Source of the DNA: Micrococcales bacterium
Lineage (GTDB): Bacteria; Actinomycetota; Actinomycetes; S36-B12; UBA10799
Assembly (NCBI GenBank): GCA_023252115.1
Contig: JAHEXM010000012.1
Span: 1-13,980 of the forward strand
Direction of reading: 5' to 3'
DNA: 13,980 bases
Of this stretch, positions 1 to 6,420 are shown in pieces. The notes under the pieces are model-generated. The model saw nothing but the letters and a program-made list of their open reading frames with translations, made no database searches and was not told where the DNA came from. Made by a program: the position numbers and the translations under genes. The first letter of the stretch is position 1; each line of letters starts with the position of its first letter.

Positions 1-103
1 GGAGCCCATGGCGATTCCTGGCGTTGGCAGGGTTGCCTATTTGCGCGATACCGACAACAACATCTTTGGGGTGCTACAACCCGAGGCGCCATCACCCGAA
101 TGA
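1..103 (+). CDS. VOC (glyoxalase/bleomycin-resistance) family protein, 3' end only
   Basis: This is the last 33 codons of a gene that begins left of the window; the frame starts at base 2 and ends in TGA at 101-103. The visible tail contains VGRVAYLRDTDNNIFGVLQ. This is the usual C-terminal strand of VOC-fold proteins, where a D-x-D/N-G-N-type turn leads into the last beta strand. Members of this superfamily include glyoxalases, dioxygenases and antibiotic-binding proteins, so the substrate cannot be named from the tail. A tRNA gene follows after 58 bp and a second VOC-family gene lies about 320 bp downstream; whether the two are related in function is unknown. Confidence 0.75.
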   Translation, partial: EPMAIPGVGRVAYLRDTDNNIFGVLQPEAPSPE

Positions 104-161
104 CCTCGCCGCCCATTGCGCCTCGTCTGCGAATAGGCTGACGCGTCATTTGCAATGACCT

Positions 162-234
162 GCCGACGTGGCGCAACTGGTAGCGCACCCGACTTGTAAT
201 CGGGCGGTTAGGGGTTCAAGTCCCCTCGTCGGCC
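162..234 (+). tRNA. tRNA-Thr (anticodon TGT)
   Basis: A full cloverleaf can be drawn by hand. The acceptor stem is GCCGACG with CGTCGGC, the D stem GCGC/GCGC, the anticodon stem CCCGA/TCGGG, and the T stem AGGGG/CCCCT around a TTCAAGT loop. The seven-base anticodon loop is CTTGTAA, which gives anticodon TGT and reads ACA (threonine). The variable loop is five bases. The discriminator base is C at 234 and CCA is not encoded, so it must be added after transcription. No integrase gene or repeated tRNA 3' end is visible nearby, so the tRNA shows no sign of being an integration site here. Confidence 0.95.
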
Positions 235-398
235 CGTAGATCGACCCTCAGTTTGTGTATTAGTTCAGCGCCTCAGTGGATCGGAGTGACGTCAAGAACC
301 GCTGTCGCCTCGACTGATCATTCCCATCGTTTTCAAACTTGTCTGGAATGGTCGCGAGAGAAGTGGCGTCGTATTGATAACTACCGCCTGAGTTCTGT

Positions 399-408
399 CA
401 CGATCGTG
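399..408. promoter_or_regulatory. 10-bp perfect palindrome in the VOC gene promoter (possible operator)
   Basis: CACGATCGTG is a perfect palindrome ending six bases before the proposed -10 hexamer at 415-420, so it lies where the promoter spacer would be. A repressor bound here would block RNA polymerase. No regulator gene is adjacent and a 10-bp palindrome can occur by chance, so the operator role is only a suggestion. Confidence 0.3.
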
Positions 409-414
409 GATGCG

Positions 415-420
415 TAGATT
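415..420 (+). promoter_or_regulatory. Leaderless -10 box of the VOC gene
   Basis: TAGATT fits the actinobacterial TAnnnT -10 consensus. It is followed by exactly six bases (GAGCCC) and then the ATG at 427. This puts the expected transcription start on the A of the start codon. There is no Shine-Dalgarno sequence upstream of this ATG, as expected for a leaderless mRNA. No clear -35 element is seen. Confidence 0.55.
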
Positions 421-426
421 GAGCCC

Positions 427-777
427 ATGTACAGCGAAGCGAATGTGACCCTGATGGTGCAAGACCTTGATAGATCGATTCAGTTCTACGTCGACACTGT
501 TGGCTTCCAAATGGAAGCCCAATACGGTCCGTACTGGGCTCAAGTGACAGGACCAGGCATTCGCATTGGCCTGCACCCGGGCGGTGATTCATCTAGCGCA
601 AAAAGTGACACGGTTTCGCTTGGCTTGATGGTGAACGACTTTCAGCTTGCCGTCGATGGACTGCGATCCAAGGGTGTTGAATTCGATCGCATCACCGAAG
701 AAGAGCGTGCCAGCTCTGCATACTTTGTCGACCCCGACGGCTACTGGCTTTATGTAATGCATCGACAAGATATGTAG
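427..777 (+). CDS. Small VOC-family (glyoxalase-like) protein, 116 aa
   Basis: One complete VOC module is visible. The N-terminal half starts with NVTLMVQDLDRSIQFYVDTV (residues 6-25), the classic first strand and helix with D-L-D-R-S-x-x-F-Y. The second half has LGLMVNDFQLAVDGLRSKGV (65-84) and ends with YFVDPDGYWLYVMH (99-112). The length is normal for a single-chain VOC protein that would dimerise to form its binding site. The usual metal ligands are not all present: Asn6 sits where His or Gln is common, and the Glu normally found after the D-P-D-G turn is missing. It may therefore be a binding protein or use a different metal geometry. The product is probably cytoplasmic, with no signal peptide. 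The ATG at 427 is chosen because of the leaderless -10 box. The substrate is unknown. Confidence 0.85.
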   Translation: MYSEANVTLMVQDLDRSIQFYVDTVGFQMEAQYGPYWAQVTGPGIRIGLHPGGDSSSAKSDTVSLGLMVNDFQLAVDGLRSKGVEFDRITEEERASSAYFVDPDGYWLYVMHRQDM

Positions 778-790
778 GTGTTCCAGTGCC

Positions 791-825
791 CTACGGCTGA
801 ACTTGCCGGGCGAAATATCGACCTG
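791..825 (-). pseudogene. Degenerate copy of the 3' end of the deaminase gene
   Basis: Bases 791-825 align with 1523-1558, the last codons and stop of the deaminase gene, in the same orientation. About 30 of 36 positions match by hand count, including an exact 16-base run (GGTCGATATTTCGCCC on the - strand). In the deaminase this segment encodes LVDISPQQVHL-stop. Here a single base is missing after the CCC codon, so the frame is broken and the TAG is out of frame. The copy therefore looks like a decayed remnant of a duplication. It lies just downstream of the small lipoprotein gene, so the two copies flank that gene as direct repeats. Confidence 0.55.
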
Positions 826-850
826 CCGTGAAGTACATAGTTTCCGGCAG
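823..850. terminator. Hairpin between convergent genes, possible bidirectional terminator
   Basis: CTGCCG at 823-828 pairs with CGGCAG at 845-850. The stem continues inward with GAA/TTC after a one-base bulge, giving nine pairs around a short loop. It begins seven bases after the lipoprotein stop on the - strand and lies 45 bases after the VOC stop on the + strand. Neither side has a clean U-tract, so it may act as a pause or stability hairpin instead of a classical intrinsic terminator. Confidence 0.45.
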
Positions 851-857
851 TCGGCGA

Positions 858-1358
858 CTATCCCCAGTTGTGCGATACCGAGTTGTCAACGCCATTCGAG
901 CATTGCACGTCGGTTCCAAAGAGGCTTCCGGATTCGTTACACGGGTTCGAATACGTCACCGTTGCCAATGTCTTGTTGCCCGAATCGGACAATGTGAGTA
1001 CCTGCGACCCATTCGGACCTCCTGCGAGAGCGGCATTGGTTGGAGTTTCACCGCCCAGAAAATCGCTGTTTGGGCTCTGTCCTTCAACCGGATTGCATCC
1101 AGTGACGCCAGTGCTAGAAGCATTGGAACAGTTGTAGATGTACTGCGTGCCATCCTGAGTGGTGATGTTCATTTGAATTGACGGAAAGCTATATAACGCA
1201 TCCTCTGAAGTGATCGAAAAATCATTGATCGGCGATACGTTGTTGTATCCAGCTAGCTGCGTATTTGCACCGCATGCGGTAGCAGCCAGTGTTGCACAGA
1301 CAGCAAACACGCATCCGACGATGCGGACTATGCCATTCGGGCGCGGCGACTCTGACAT
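858..1358 (-). CDS. Small cysteine-containing lipoprotein of unknown function
   Basis: The predicted 166-residue protein has a basic N terminus (RPNGIVR), a hydrophobic stretch (11-27) and a lipobox ending ATAC with Cys29 as the lipidation site. It should therefore be anchored to the outer face of the cell membrane. The mature part is polar and rich in Ser, Asn, Thr and Gly. It holds four more cysteines (77, 88, 140, 153), which could form two disulfides. I recognise no family. The ATG at 1358 is preferred because it leaves a normal-length signal peptide, but a GTG at 1388 would add ten residues and a GTG at 1361 is also possible. A GAGAG sequence lies about 15 bases before the ATG. It is the last gene of the - strand series, 164 bp after the deaminase, and is flanked by two copies of the deaminase 3' end. 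Confidence 0.75.
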   Translation of the reverse strand: MSESPRPNGIVRIVGCVFAVCATLAATACGANTQLAGYNNVSPINDFSITSEDALYSFPSIQMNITTQDGTQYIYNCSNASSTGVTGCNPVEGQSPNSDFLGGETPTNAALAGGPNGSQVLTLSDSGNKTLATVTYSNPCNESGSLFGTDVQCSNGVDNSVSHNWG

Positions 1359-1405
1359 CACAACTACCAAATTCTCTCGAGCGATCACTGATCATGACGA
1401 CCTTG

Positions 1406-1432
1406 AGAGTAGTCAGAGATCCAATGCGTCAA
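1406..1432 (-). promoter_or_regulatory. Possible promoter of the small lipoprotein gene
   Basis: On the - strand TTGACG (1432-1427) is followed, after 15 bases, by TACTCT (1411-1406), which fits TAnnnT. The spacer is shorter than the usual 17. The predicted start would leave an untranslated leader of about 40 bases with a GAGAG ribosome-binding site. This is a weak call based only on the two boxes and the 164-bp gap after the deaminase gene. Confidence 0.25.
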
Positions 1433-1508
1433 GGAGTCCGTTTCACCCAGATAGCCCTAGGTGAGCTCTCCGCTCGTTCCTTTGGTCGATCGCCGACAAT
1501 CCACGGCC

Positions 1509-1523
1509 GGACGACACACGTCC
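1509..1523 (-). terminator. Short hairpin directly after the deaminase gene
   Basis: On the - strand the stop codon TAG runs straight into GGACG-TGTGT-CGTCC, a perfect five-base-pair stem with a five-base loop. No U-tract follows. It could mark the end of the deaminase transcript or protect its 3' end, but the stem is short. Confidence 0.3.
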
Positions 1524-2899
1524 TATAGGTGAACTTGCTGGGGCGAAATATCGACCAGTTGCGAATACAGCGGCGGCAAGTTGTGTGCAACCTTCTGAAG
1601 CTCGGCCGTAGTACCAACAAGCGGTGGCAAGTAAAACTGGAACGGGCTTGGTATCGGCGTTGGCGCCTTGGACTCCACTGTCGATCCAAATGCACCCAAG
1701 TCCTCAATGGTTGTTGAAAGCCGGGGACTCGGCGCATACAAGAAAACAAACGTTCCGTATTTAGGACTGGTGATGGTCTTTTGCACAATGGCGTTCGTAG
1801 CTTGATTATTGAGCAGATTGAATCGCGTTTGCGAGTAGCTCTGTGCGACATTTTGAAATGCGGTAGCCACCGGATTCTTATCAAACGAATCAGCGAAAGC
1901 AGAGATCAGATTGCCAAATGGATCGATGAATGCAACAGCATTCTTTGCCCCTGGAGTGCTATCGCGCAGTTTGATCAATAGTGATTTCAGAGCTGCGTTC
2001 GGTTTCCGATAATTCGCGAGCGTGAGACTAAATGCACCGGCATACTGCGCTTTGTATGCGGTGCGAACCGCATCAGCATCGGGCGACTTCGCCGGGTTCT
2101 CCAATTGCGCGGGCTGGGTACCAGAGTTCTTTCGGTTCTGCCGTACTCCTGTGGCGCTTTGCTGGTAGATCGATGAACAATCCGAAAACGCACTCGCACT
2201 CAGCGTCCCATTCGAGAACACGACATTCTTTCCACCGACATACGCCCGTCCGCCATCAACGGCGTAGTAACCAAAAGTTGCCAGTGCACGACCGCGAACC
2301 GGTTCTGGTAGGTCGGGAAAATTGAACTGCTGGTTGTAGTTGATGCCTGAAAAGGTGTCAGGTGCAACAACTCCAACATTGAAGCCGGCAGTTAACAAAG
2401 TCCCAGCACACATCGCGCACGGATCCAATGACGTCACAACGGTCAGCTGTTGCGTCGGCGGGAGATTCATCGCCGCCTTGTTTGCGTAGTACCAATACAC
2501 GAGTTCACGCTCGCCATGCGCAGTCGGATCCCAGGTGAAGACTTCACCCGAACTTTGCTCAACGTCCGGGTTCAGTCTTTTGAGGACCGAATTCTCCATG
2601 GTCTTGACCACGCGACCGCTGCTGTTCTCGATGATCGCGCCGCCAATGCCGTACGTTCCATTTGCGGCGGCGTTTTTTGCCAGAGCCACGAGCAAGTCTC
2701 CGATTTGCTGTGTGTTCGAGACCTGGGTGGGGACGCTCGGCATGGGGGTCGGCCCGCCATTTGAGCCGCAGGCACTGATCGCGGCTGGAACAAGAGCAGC
2801 GCCCGACAGGATCACGCCGTACCTCAAGACGTCGCGCCGTGAATGTCCGGTCTCATCGCGAAGGCCAGAGTTCGGAAAACTCCGGTTGTGAAACGTCAT
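1523..2899 (-). CDS. Tat-exported lipoprotein with a zinc-dependent nucleoside/cytidine-deaminase domain
   Basis: The 458-residue protein starts with a twin-arginine signal, SRRDVLRYG (20-28), then a hydrophobic segment and a lipobox ISAC with Cys44. It should be exported folded and anchored outside. Residues about 64-190 match the deaminase superfamily. His128 and Glu130 form the H-x-E motif (here HGE instead of the common HAE or HPE), and Cys161 and Cys164 form PCAMC, together the zinc site and proton shuttle. Tat export fits a protein that must bind zinc before secretion. Enzymes with this fold deaminate cytosine, adenine, guanine or their nucleosides, and the substrate here is open. Residues about 275-410 have a similar strand pattern but no catalytic residues, perhaps a second, inactive deaminase domain. 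The gene starts 16 bp after PLD1 and has its own leaderless -10 box. Deaminases of this class are normally cytoplasmic, which makes this one unusual. Confidence 0.85.
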   Translation of the reverse strand: MTFHNRSFPNSGLRDETGHSRRDVLRYGVILSGAALVPAAISACGSNGGPTPMPSVPTQVSNTQQIGDLLVALAKNAAANGTYGIGGAIIENSSGRVVKTMENSVLKRLNPDVEQSSGEVFTWDPTAHGERELVYWYYANKAAMNLPPTQQLTVVTSLDPCAMCAGTLLTAGFNVGVVAPDTFSGINYNQQFNFPDLPEPVRGRALATFGYYAVDGGRAYVGGKNVVFSNGTLSASAFSDCSSIYQQSATGVRQNRKNSGTQPAQLENPAKSPDADAVRTAYKAQYAGAFSLTLANYRKPNAALKSLLIKLRDSTPGAKNAVAFIDPFGNLISAFADSFDKNPVATAFQNVAQSYSQTRFNLLNNQATNAIVQKTITSPKYGTFVFLYAPSPRLSTTIEDLGAFGSTVESKAPTPIPSPFQFYLPPLVGTTAELQKVAHNLPPLYSQLVDISPQQVHL

Positions 2900-2905
2900 G
2901 CCGCG

Positions 2906-2911
2906 AGCCTA
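2906..2911 (-). promoter_or_regulatory. Leaderless -10 box of the deaminase gene
   Basis: On the - strand TAGGCT is followed by six bases (CGCGGC) and then the ATG at 2899. It lies in the 16-bp gap after the PLD1 stop codon. The same hexamer at the same distance precedes the PLD2 gene. No Shine-Dalgarno sequence precedes this ATG. No good -35 box is visible. Confidence 0.5.
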
Positions 2912-2915
2912 AGCC

Positions 2916-4052
2916 TCAACTGGCGAAATCGCGCTGAAATGTCGCAGAGATCCTTTCCAGCGACGGGGCATCGGTGACCAGAGTGCCAAGTTCGCGCTCG
3001 GTTTCCAGCGACTGCTGGAGGAACGGATTTTGTGACCCGACAAATGCAGTTGCCGATGGTGCGCCTGCATCTACGAGGACCGTCTTGGAATGAATGAACA
3101 TGACCGACGATTCGCGACCCGGCGTCGTCGGCCGATACTGAAACTTGACTCCTGCTGCCGCAAGCTCCTTTCCTGCCGTCGAATCGACACCGCCTTCGTT
3201 GGTGACAATGCGAACTGGGATTCCAGCTCGCGCCTTGGTCAGCAACGGTTGATACATGACCGATGGCAAGGCGATCTGCAGGGCATAGATATCGATGGAC
3301 TTCTTTGCTCCCGCGATAAGCCCCGTCAGGGCAGAAGCGGAATTACCCGGCGGCTGGAACTGCGGTGCACTTGGCGACCACACCAAATTTGGTCGGGTGG
3401 CGGCTGGCCATTCTCCGTAAGGCGGCCAATCGGCGTTAAATGTTGCCGCGATATCAACGACATCTGCCGGGTCGGAATCAACCACGGCCATTCCGCGAGT
3501 GCCCCCGTCCTTCGATTCGACAGATTTCAACCCGAAATATCCAGGTTGGAAATTGAAGTCACACACCAGCGCTCGCGCCTGCGGTGTACCGGCATCTGCG
3601 ATAACTGCCTTCTCGTGTGAATAGCTGAACTCGGGGCGACTTAGCTGCGCATCGAGTCCCATCGAGCGAAACTTTGCTGCGGCCGCGATGTTCTTGTTCT
3701 TGCTTCCGGGATCGAAAAGCTTGCGCGACAAAAGAATGCGAACTTTGATTCCGGATTGCTGCGCCTGCAACAGCGGTTCAACCAATTCCTTGTACTCGGG
3801 ATCGAATTCATAGATTGCGATGTCGACTGTGTGTTTGGCAGATCGAATGAAATCGACTACCGGGCCGACACCGTCATTCGGTTCAAGGATCGCCAGTGAG
3901 ATCGAGTTGGACTGACTTGCCGCCGTGGATCCGCTTGATGTCGGGCTTGGCGCACTGTCACTTGACGAGCATGCGGAAACCACGGCGACTGCAACAAGCG
4001 CAACTGTCGTTGCACTCAAGATGCGGAAAGGCTTGCCCGCAGCGAACCTCAT
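2916..4052 (-). CDS. Phospholipase D (HKD) superfamily lipoprotein, paralogue 1
   Basis: The 378-residue protein has a signal peptide with lipobox VSAC (Cys28), then a Ser/Thr/Pro linker, then two HKD half-domains. The first catalytic motif is HEKAVIAD (His146, Lys148, Asp153) and is followed by CDFN (164-167) where most members have GSxN. The second is HSKTVLVD (His321, Lys323, Asp328) followed by GSQN (339-342) and a Glu-rich strand. A pair of HKD motifs in one chain is enough for an active phosphodiesterase that works through a covalent phospho-histidine. Known relatives include phospholipase D, cardiolipin synthase and the Nuc/BfiI nucleases, so the substrate could be lipid or nucleic acid. 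Its ATG overlaps the PLD2 stop by four bases (ATGA), so translation is probably coupled. The product should sit on the outer face of the membrane. Confidence 0.85.
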   Translation of the reverse strand: MRFAAGKPFRILSATTVALVAVAVVSACSSSDSAPSPTSSGSTAASQSNSISLAILEPNDGVGPVVDFIRSAKHTVDIAIYEFDPEYKELVEPLLQAQQSGIKVRILLSRKLFDPGSKNKNIAAAAKFRSMGLDAQLSRPEFSYSHEKAVIADAGTPQARALVCDFNFQPGYFGLKSVESKDGGTRGMAVVDSDPADVVDIAATFNADWPPYGEWPAATRPNLVWSPSAPQFQPPGNSASALTGLIAGAKKSIDIYALQIALPSVMYQPLLTKARAGIPVRIVTNEGGVDSTAGKELAAAGVKFQYRPTTPGRESSVMFIHSKTVLVDAGAPSATAFVGSQNPFLQQSLETERELGTLVTDAPSLERISATFQRDFAS

Positions 4053-5248
4053 CCGCCTGCGGGCTTGGACGTAGCCGCCGATGGCGACGGTTGGGGTGCC
4101 TGATTTGGGCTCGATACGGCGAAATCCCGATCAAAAGTTGCTTCAAGCGTCGCAATGCTCGGGTTGTTCGTCACCAATGTTCCCAATTCAAGAATCGACT
4201 GCAGTGACTCGTCGATGAAGAGGTTCTGCGACCCGACGAACGCCTTTTCAGTAGCCAAACCGGCATCGGCCACCATCGTCTTGCCATGCACGAACATCGT
4301 TGCGGTTTGGCCTGGCTTCGGTCCCGGTGGATCAAAGACAACCTGGATGCCAGCAGCTTTGATCTGTTGCAATTGCTCGGCCGACGAGAAGGCAGAGCTA
4401 TTACCAACCAGGCGCACCTTCACACCAGCCTTTGCCCGTGCGATGACCGCGTTCATCATGATCGATGGAACGTTGGTGAAGGCGACATAGGCATCGAGTG
4501 TCTTCTGAGCACCGTTGACAAAACCAGTGAGCGCAGTGATGGAATCGCCCGGCGGCTGGAAGTCGGGCCCGCTCGGACTCCATACGAGACTGCCGCGAGT
4601 TGAAGCTGGCCACGGTTGATACGGCGGGAAGTCAGCAACAAAGTTTGCTTCGATTTCGGCAGCGTCATCGGTATTGGTATCAAGCACGGCAAACCCGCGT
4701 GCACCAACAGGTCCGTAGGGTCCGGGACCGAAGTAGCTGGCTTGAAGGTTCCAATCGCCAACCATCACACGTGCCTGCGGAGTGCCCGCATCGAGAATGA
4801 TCGCCTTTTCATGCGCGTAATGAAACTCTGGACGACTCAATTGCGCATTGATTCCCAGTACGTGAAACTGCTGCATCTTTTGAATCTGAACGGCATTTCC
4901 TTCCGGTGGATTCGGCTGACCGATCAGCTGCCGCGAGATCGATAGCCGAACAGAGATTCCCTTCTTGACCGCTGCCGCAAGCGGGTTAACGAGTGGTTTG
5001 TAATTGGGATCCATCTCGTAGATCGAGATATCGATCGACTTGGTCGCCGTTTTGATGAATTTGACGACGGGCGTGATCCCATCATTTGGCTGGATGTTGT
5101 TCAGCACGATCTGGTCAGAAGGCGTGACCGCCGATGGAATCGGGACAGCTGACGAAGTGGGACTCGAAGATGAACTCCCGGAACAAGCCGCCAGGGATGA
5201 GACCACCAAGGCACCCGAAACGGCGATAGCCGCAGTCTTCAATCGCAT
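4049..5248 (-). CDS. Phospholipase D (HKD) superfamily lipoprotein, paralogue 2
   Basis: The 399-residue protein has a signal peptide with lipobox LAAC (Cys22) and a Ser-rich linker, then the same two-half architecture as its neighbours. HKD1 is HEKAIILD (His146, Lys148, Asp153) followed by GDWN (164-167). HKD2 is HGKTMVAD (His321, Lys323, Asp328) followed by GSQN (339-342). All catalytic residues are present. It differs from the other two by having GDWN in place of CDFN and by a Pro/Ser/Ala-rich C-terminal tail of about 25 residues. The conserved N-terminal block IYEMDPNYKPLVNPL (76-90) is shared by all three paralogues. The gene starts 24 bp after PLD3, behind its own leaderless -10 box, and overlaps PLD1 by four bases. 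Substrate unknown. Confidence 0.85.
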   Translation of the reverse strand: MRLKTAAIAVSGALVVSSLAACSGSSSSSPTSSAVPIPSAVTPSDQIVLNNIQPNDGITPVVKFIKTATKSIDISIYEMDPNYKPLVNPLAAAVKKGISVRLSISRQLIGQPNPPEGNAVQIQKMQQFHVLGINAQLSRPEFHYAHEKAIILDAGTPQARVMVGDWNLQASYFGPGPYGPVGARGFAVLDTNTDDAAEIEANFVADFPPYQPWPASTRGSLVWSPSGPDFQPPGDSITALTGFVNGAQKTLDAYVAFTNVPSIMMNAVIARAKAGVKVRLVGNSSAFSSAEQLQQIKAAGIQVVFDPPGPKPGQTATMFVHGKTMVADAGLATEKAFVGSQNLFIDESLQSILELGTLVTNNPSIATLEATFDRDFAVSSPNQAPQPSPSAATSKPAGG

Positions 5249-5254
5249 GAATCG

Positions 5255-5260
5255 AGCCTA
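5255..5260 (-). promoter_or_regulatory. Leaderless -10 box of the PLD2-PLD1 pair
   Basis: On the - strand TAGGCT is followed by six bases (CGATTC) and the ATG at 5248, so transcription would start at the ATG itself. It sits in the 24-bp gap after the PLD3 stop codon. No Shine-Dalgarno sequence is present, and the -35 position shows no match to TTGACA. Confidence 0.5.
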
Positions 5261-5272
5261 GTAGAAATTGGT

Positions 5273-6412
5273 CTAGTAGGGCGTACTCACCGAGAAATCG
5301 CGATTGAAGACGGCCTCGATCGCATTCACGGAGTTCACTGTCGTGACAAACGCACCGAGCTCTCGCTCATCGTTGATCGACTCATCAAGAAACGGATTCT
5401 CGGATCCCACAAATGCCACCGCTTGCGAGGTCGCTGCATCAACGACGATCGTCTTGGTGTGGATATACAGGAATTTGCTCGGATCGACAATCGCCTTCGG
5501 ACCGTAGACGACCTGTACCCCGGCGGCTTTCAACGTTGGCAGAGCTTGACTGTTGATACCCCCTTTGTTGCCAACGATGCGAACTTTGACTCCAGCTTTC
5601 GCCCTGTTAAGCACGGGTTGGTACAACTGCGAAGGAAGGGCAAGTGCCTGGACGTAGATGTCGAGCGTGTTCTGGGCACCGTTAATCAAACTCGTCAATG
5701 CTGCAACCGCGTTGCCGGGAGGTTGGTACTGCGCAGCACTCGGACCCCAAACTAGGTTGGGCTGCGTCGCTGCGGGCCACGGTCCGTACGGCGGCCAATC
5801 GGCATTGAAGGTTTCGTTGATGCGATTTACGTCTTGCTCGTTTGTATCAATCACCGACATCCCGCGCGTGCCGCCTTCGCCTGGGAAGATCGGCTTCGGG
5901 TCAACGCCGAAATATCCAGCACCTACGTTGAAGTCACACACCATCACTCGCTGCGAGGATGTGCCAGCATCGAGGCTGATGTCTTTGGCGTGCGAGTCAT
6001 GAAACTCGGGCCGACTGAGTTGAGTCGGAATTCCCAACTTTATCAACGTCTTCTGATCAGCAACGTTGTGATTGTTAACTGGCTCGCCAAACAATTGCCG
6101 CGACAGAAGCAGGCGCACAACAACGCCCCGCTTTTGCACGTTTTGCAAGGCCGACACAATCGGTTTGTATGTCGGATCGAATTCGTACATGTACATGTCG
6201 ATTGAGTTCGTCGCGGAATTGATGAAGTCCACGACCGGCTGGACACCGTCGGTCGGCTCGACAGTCGCAAGATTGATTTGATTCGACGGTTGTGCACCAC
6301 CGGGCAAGGATTCTGTTGAGCTTGAACATGCACCGAGCCCAGAAACGGCGATGGCCGCAACCGCGACCCCAACAAGCACGCGGAAAGAACGGCGCGATCG
6401 GCGCGTCAACAT
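5273..6412 (-). CDS. Phospholipase D (HKD) superfamily lipoprotein, paralogue 3
   Basis: The 379-residue protein begins with a very basic stretch (MLTRRSRRSFR), a hydrophobic core and lipobox LGAC (Cys29). HKD1 is HAKDISLD (His141, Lys143, Asp148) followed by CDFN (159-162). HKD2 is HTKTIVVD (His318, Lys320, Asp325) followed by GSEN (336-339). It resembles PLD1 more closely than PLD2 in several blocks: both share CDFN, GGTRGM and NADWPPYG. As in PLD1, the only cysteine left after lipidation is the one in CDFN, beside the active site. The RR pair in the signal lacks the full Tat consensus, so Sec export is more likely. It is the first gene of the PLD-deaminase series, 81 bp after the 2TM gene, with a hairpin and a leaderless -10 box in that gap. 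The substrate may be nucleic acid, lipid or another phosphodiester. Confidence 0.85.
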   Translation of the reverse strand: MLTRRSRRSFRVLVGVAVAAIAVSGLGACSSSTESLPGGAQPSNQINLATVEPTDGVQPVVDFINSATNSIDMYMYEFDPTYKPIVSALQNVQKRGVVVRLLLSRQLFGEPVNNHNVADQKTLIKLGIPTQLSRPEFHDSHAKDISLDAGTSSQRVMVCDFNVGAGYFGVDPKPIFPGEGGTRGMSVIDTNEQDVNRINETFNADWPPYGPWPAATQPNLVWGPSAAQYQPPGNAVAALTSLINGAQNTLDIYVQALALPSQLYQPVLNRAKAGVKVRIVGNKGGINSQALPTLKAAGVQVVYGPKAIVDPSKFLYIHTKTIVVDAATSQAVAFVGSENPFLDESINDERELGAFVTTVNSVNAIEAVFNRDFSVSTPY

Positions 6413-6420
6413 AGAAATCG

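Noticed and set aside
162..234. tRNA-Thr as an attachment site of an integrated element
   Set aside because: No integrase, no repeat of the tRNA 3' end and no change in gene style next to it are visible.
292..592. Two - strand frames opposite the start of the VOC gene
   Set aside because: Both are shadows of the VOC coding frame, which has a clear domain and promoter.
1429..1884. A 151-residue - strand frame overlapping the deaminase 3' end
   Set aside because: It overlaps the deaminase coding region in another frame, is Arg-rich and low in information, and has no start signal.
3090..3620. A 176-residue open frame on the + strand inside PLD1
   Set aside because: It is antisense to a gene with intact catalytic motifs and its translation has no family features.
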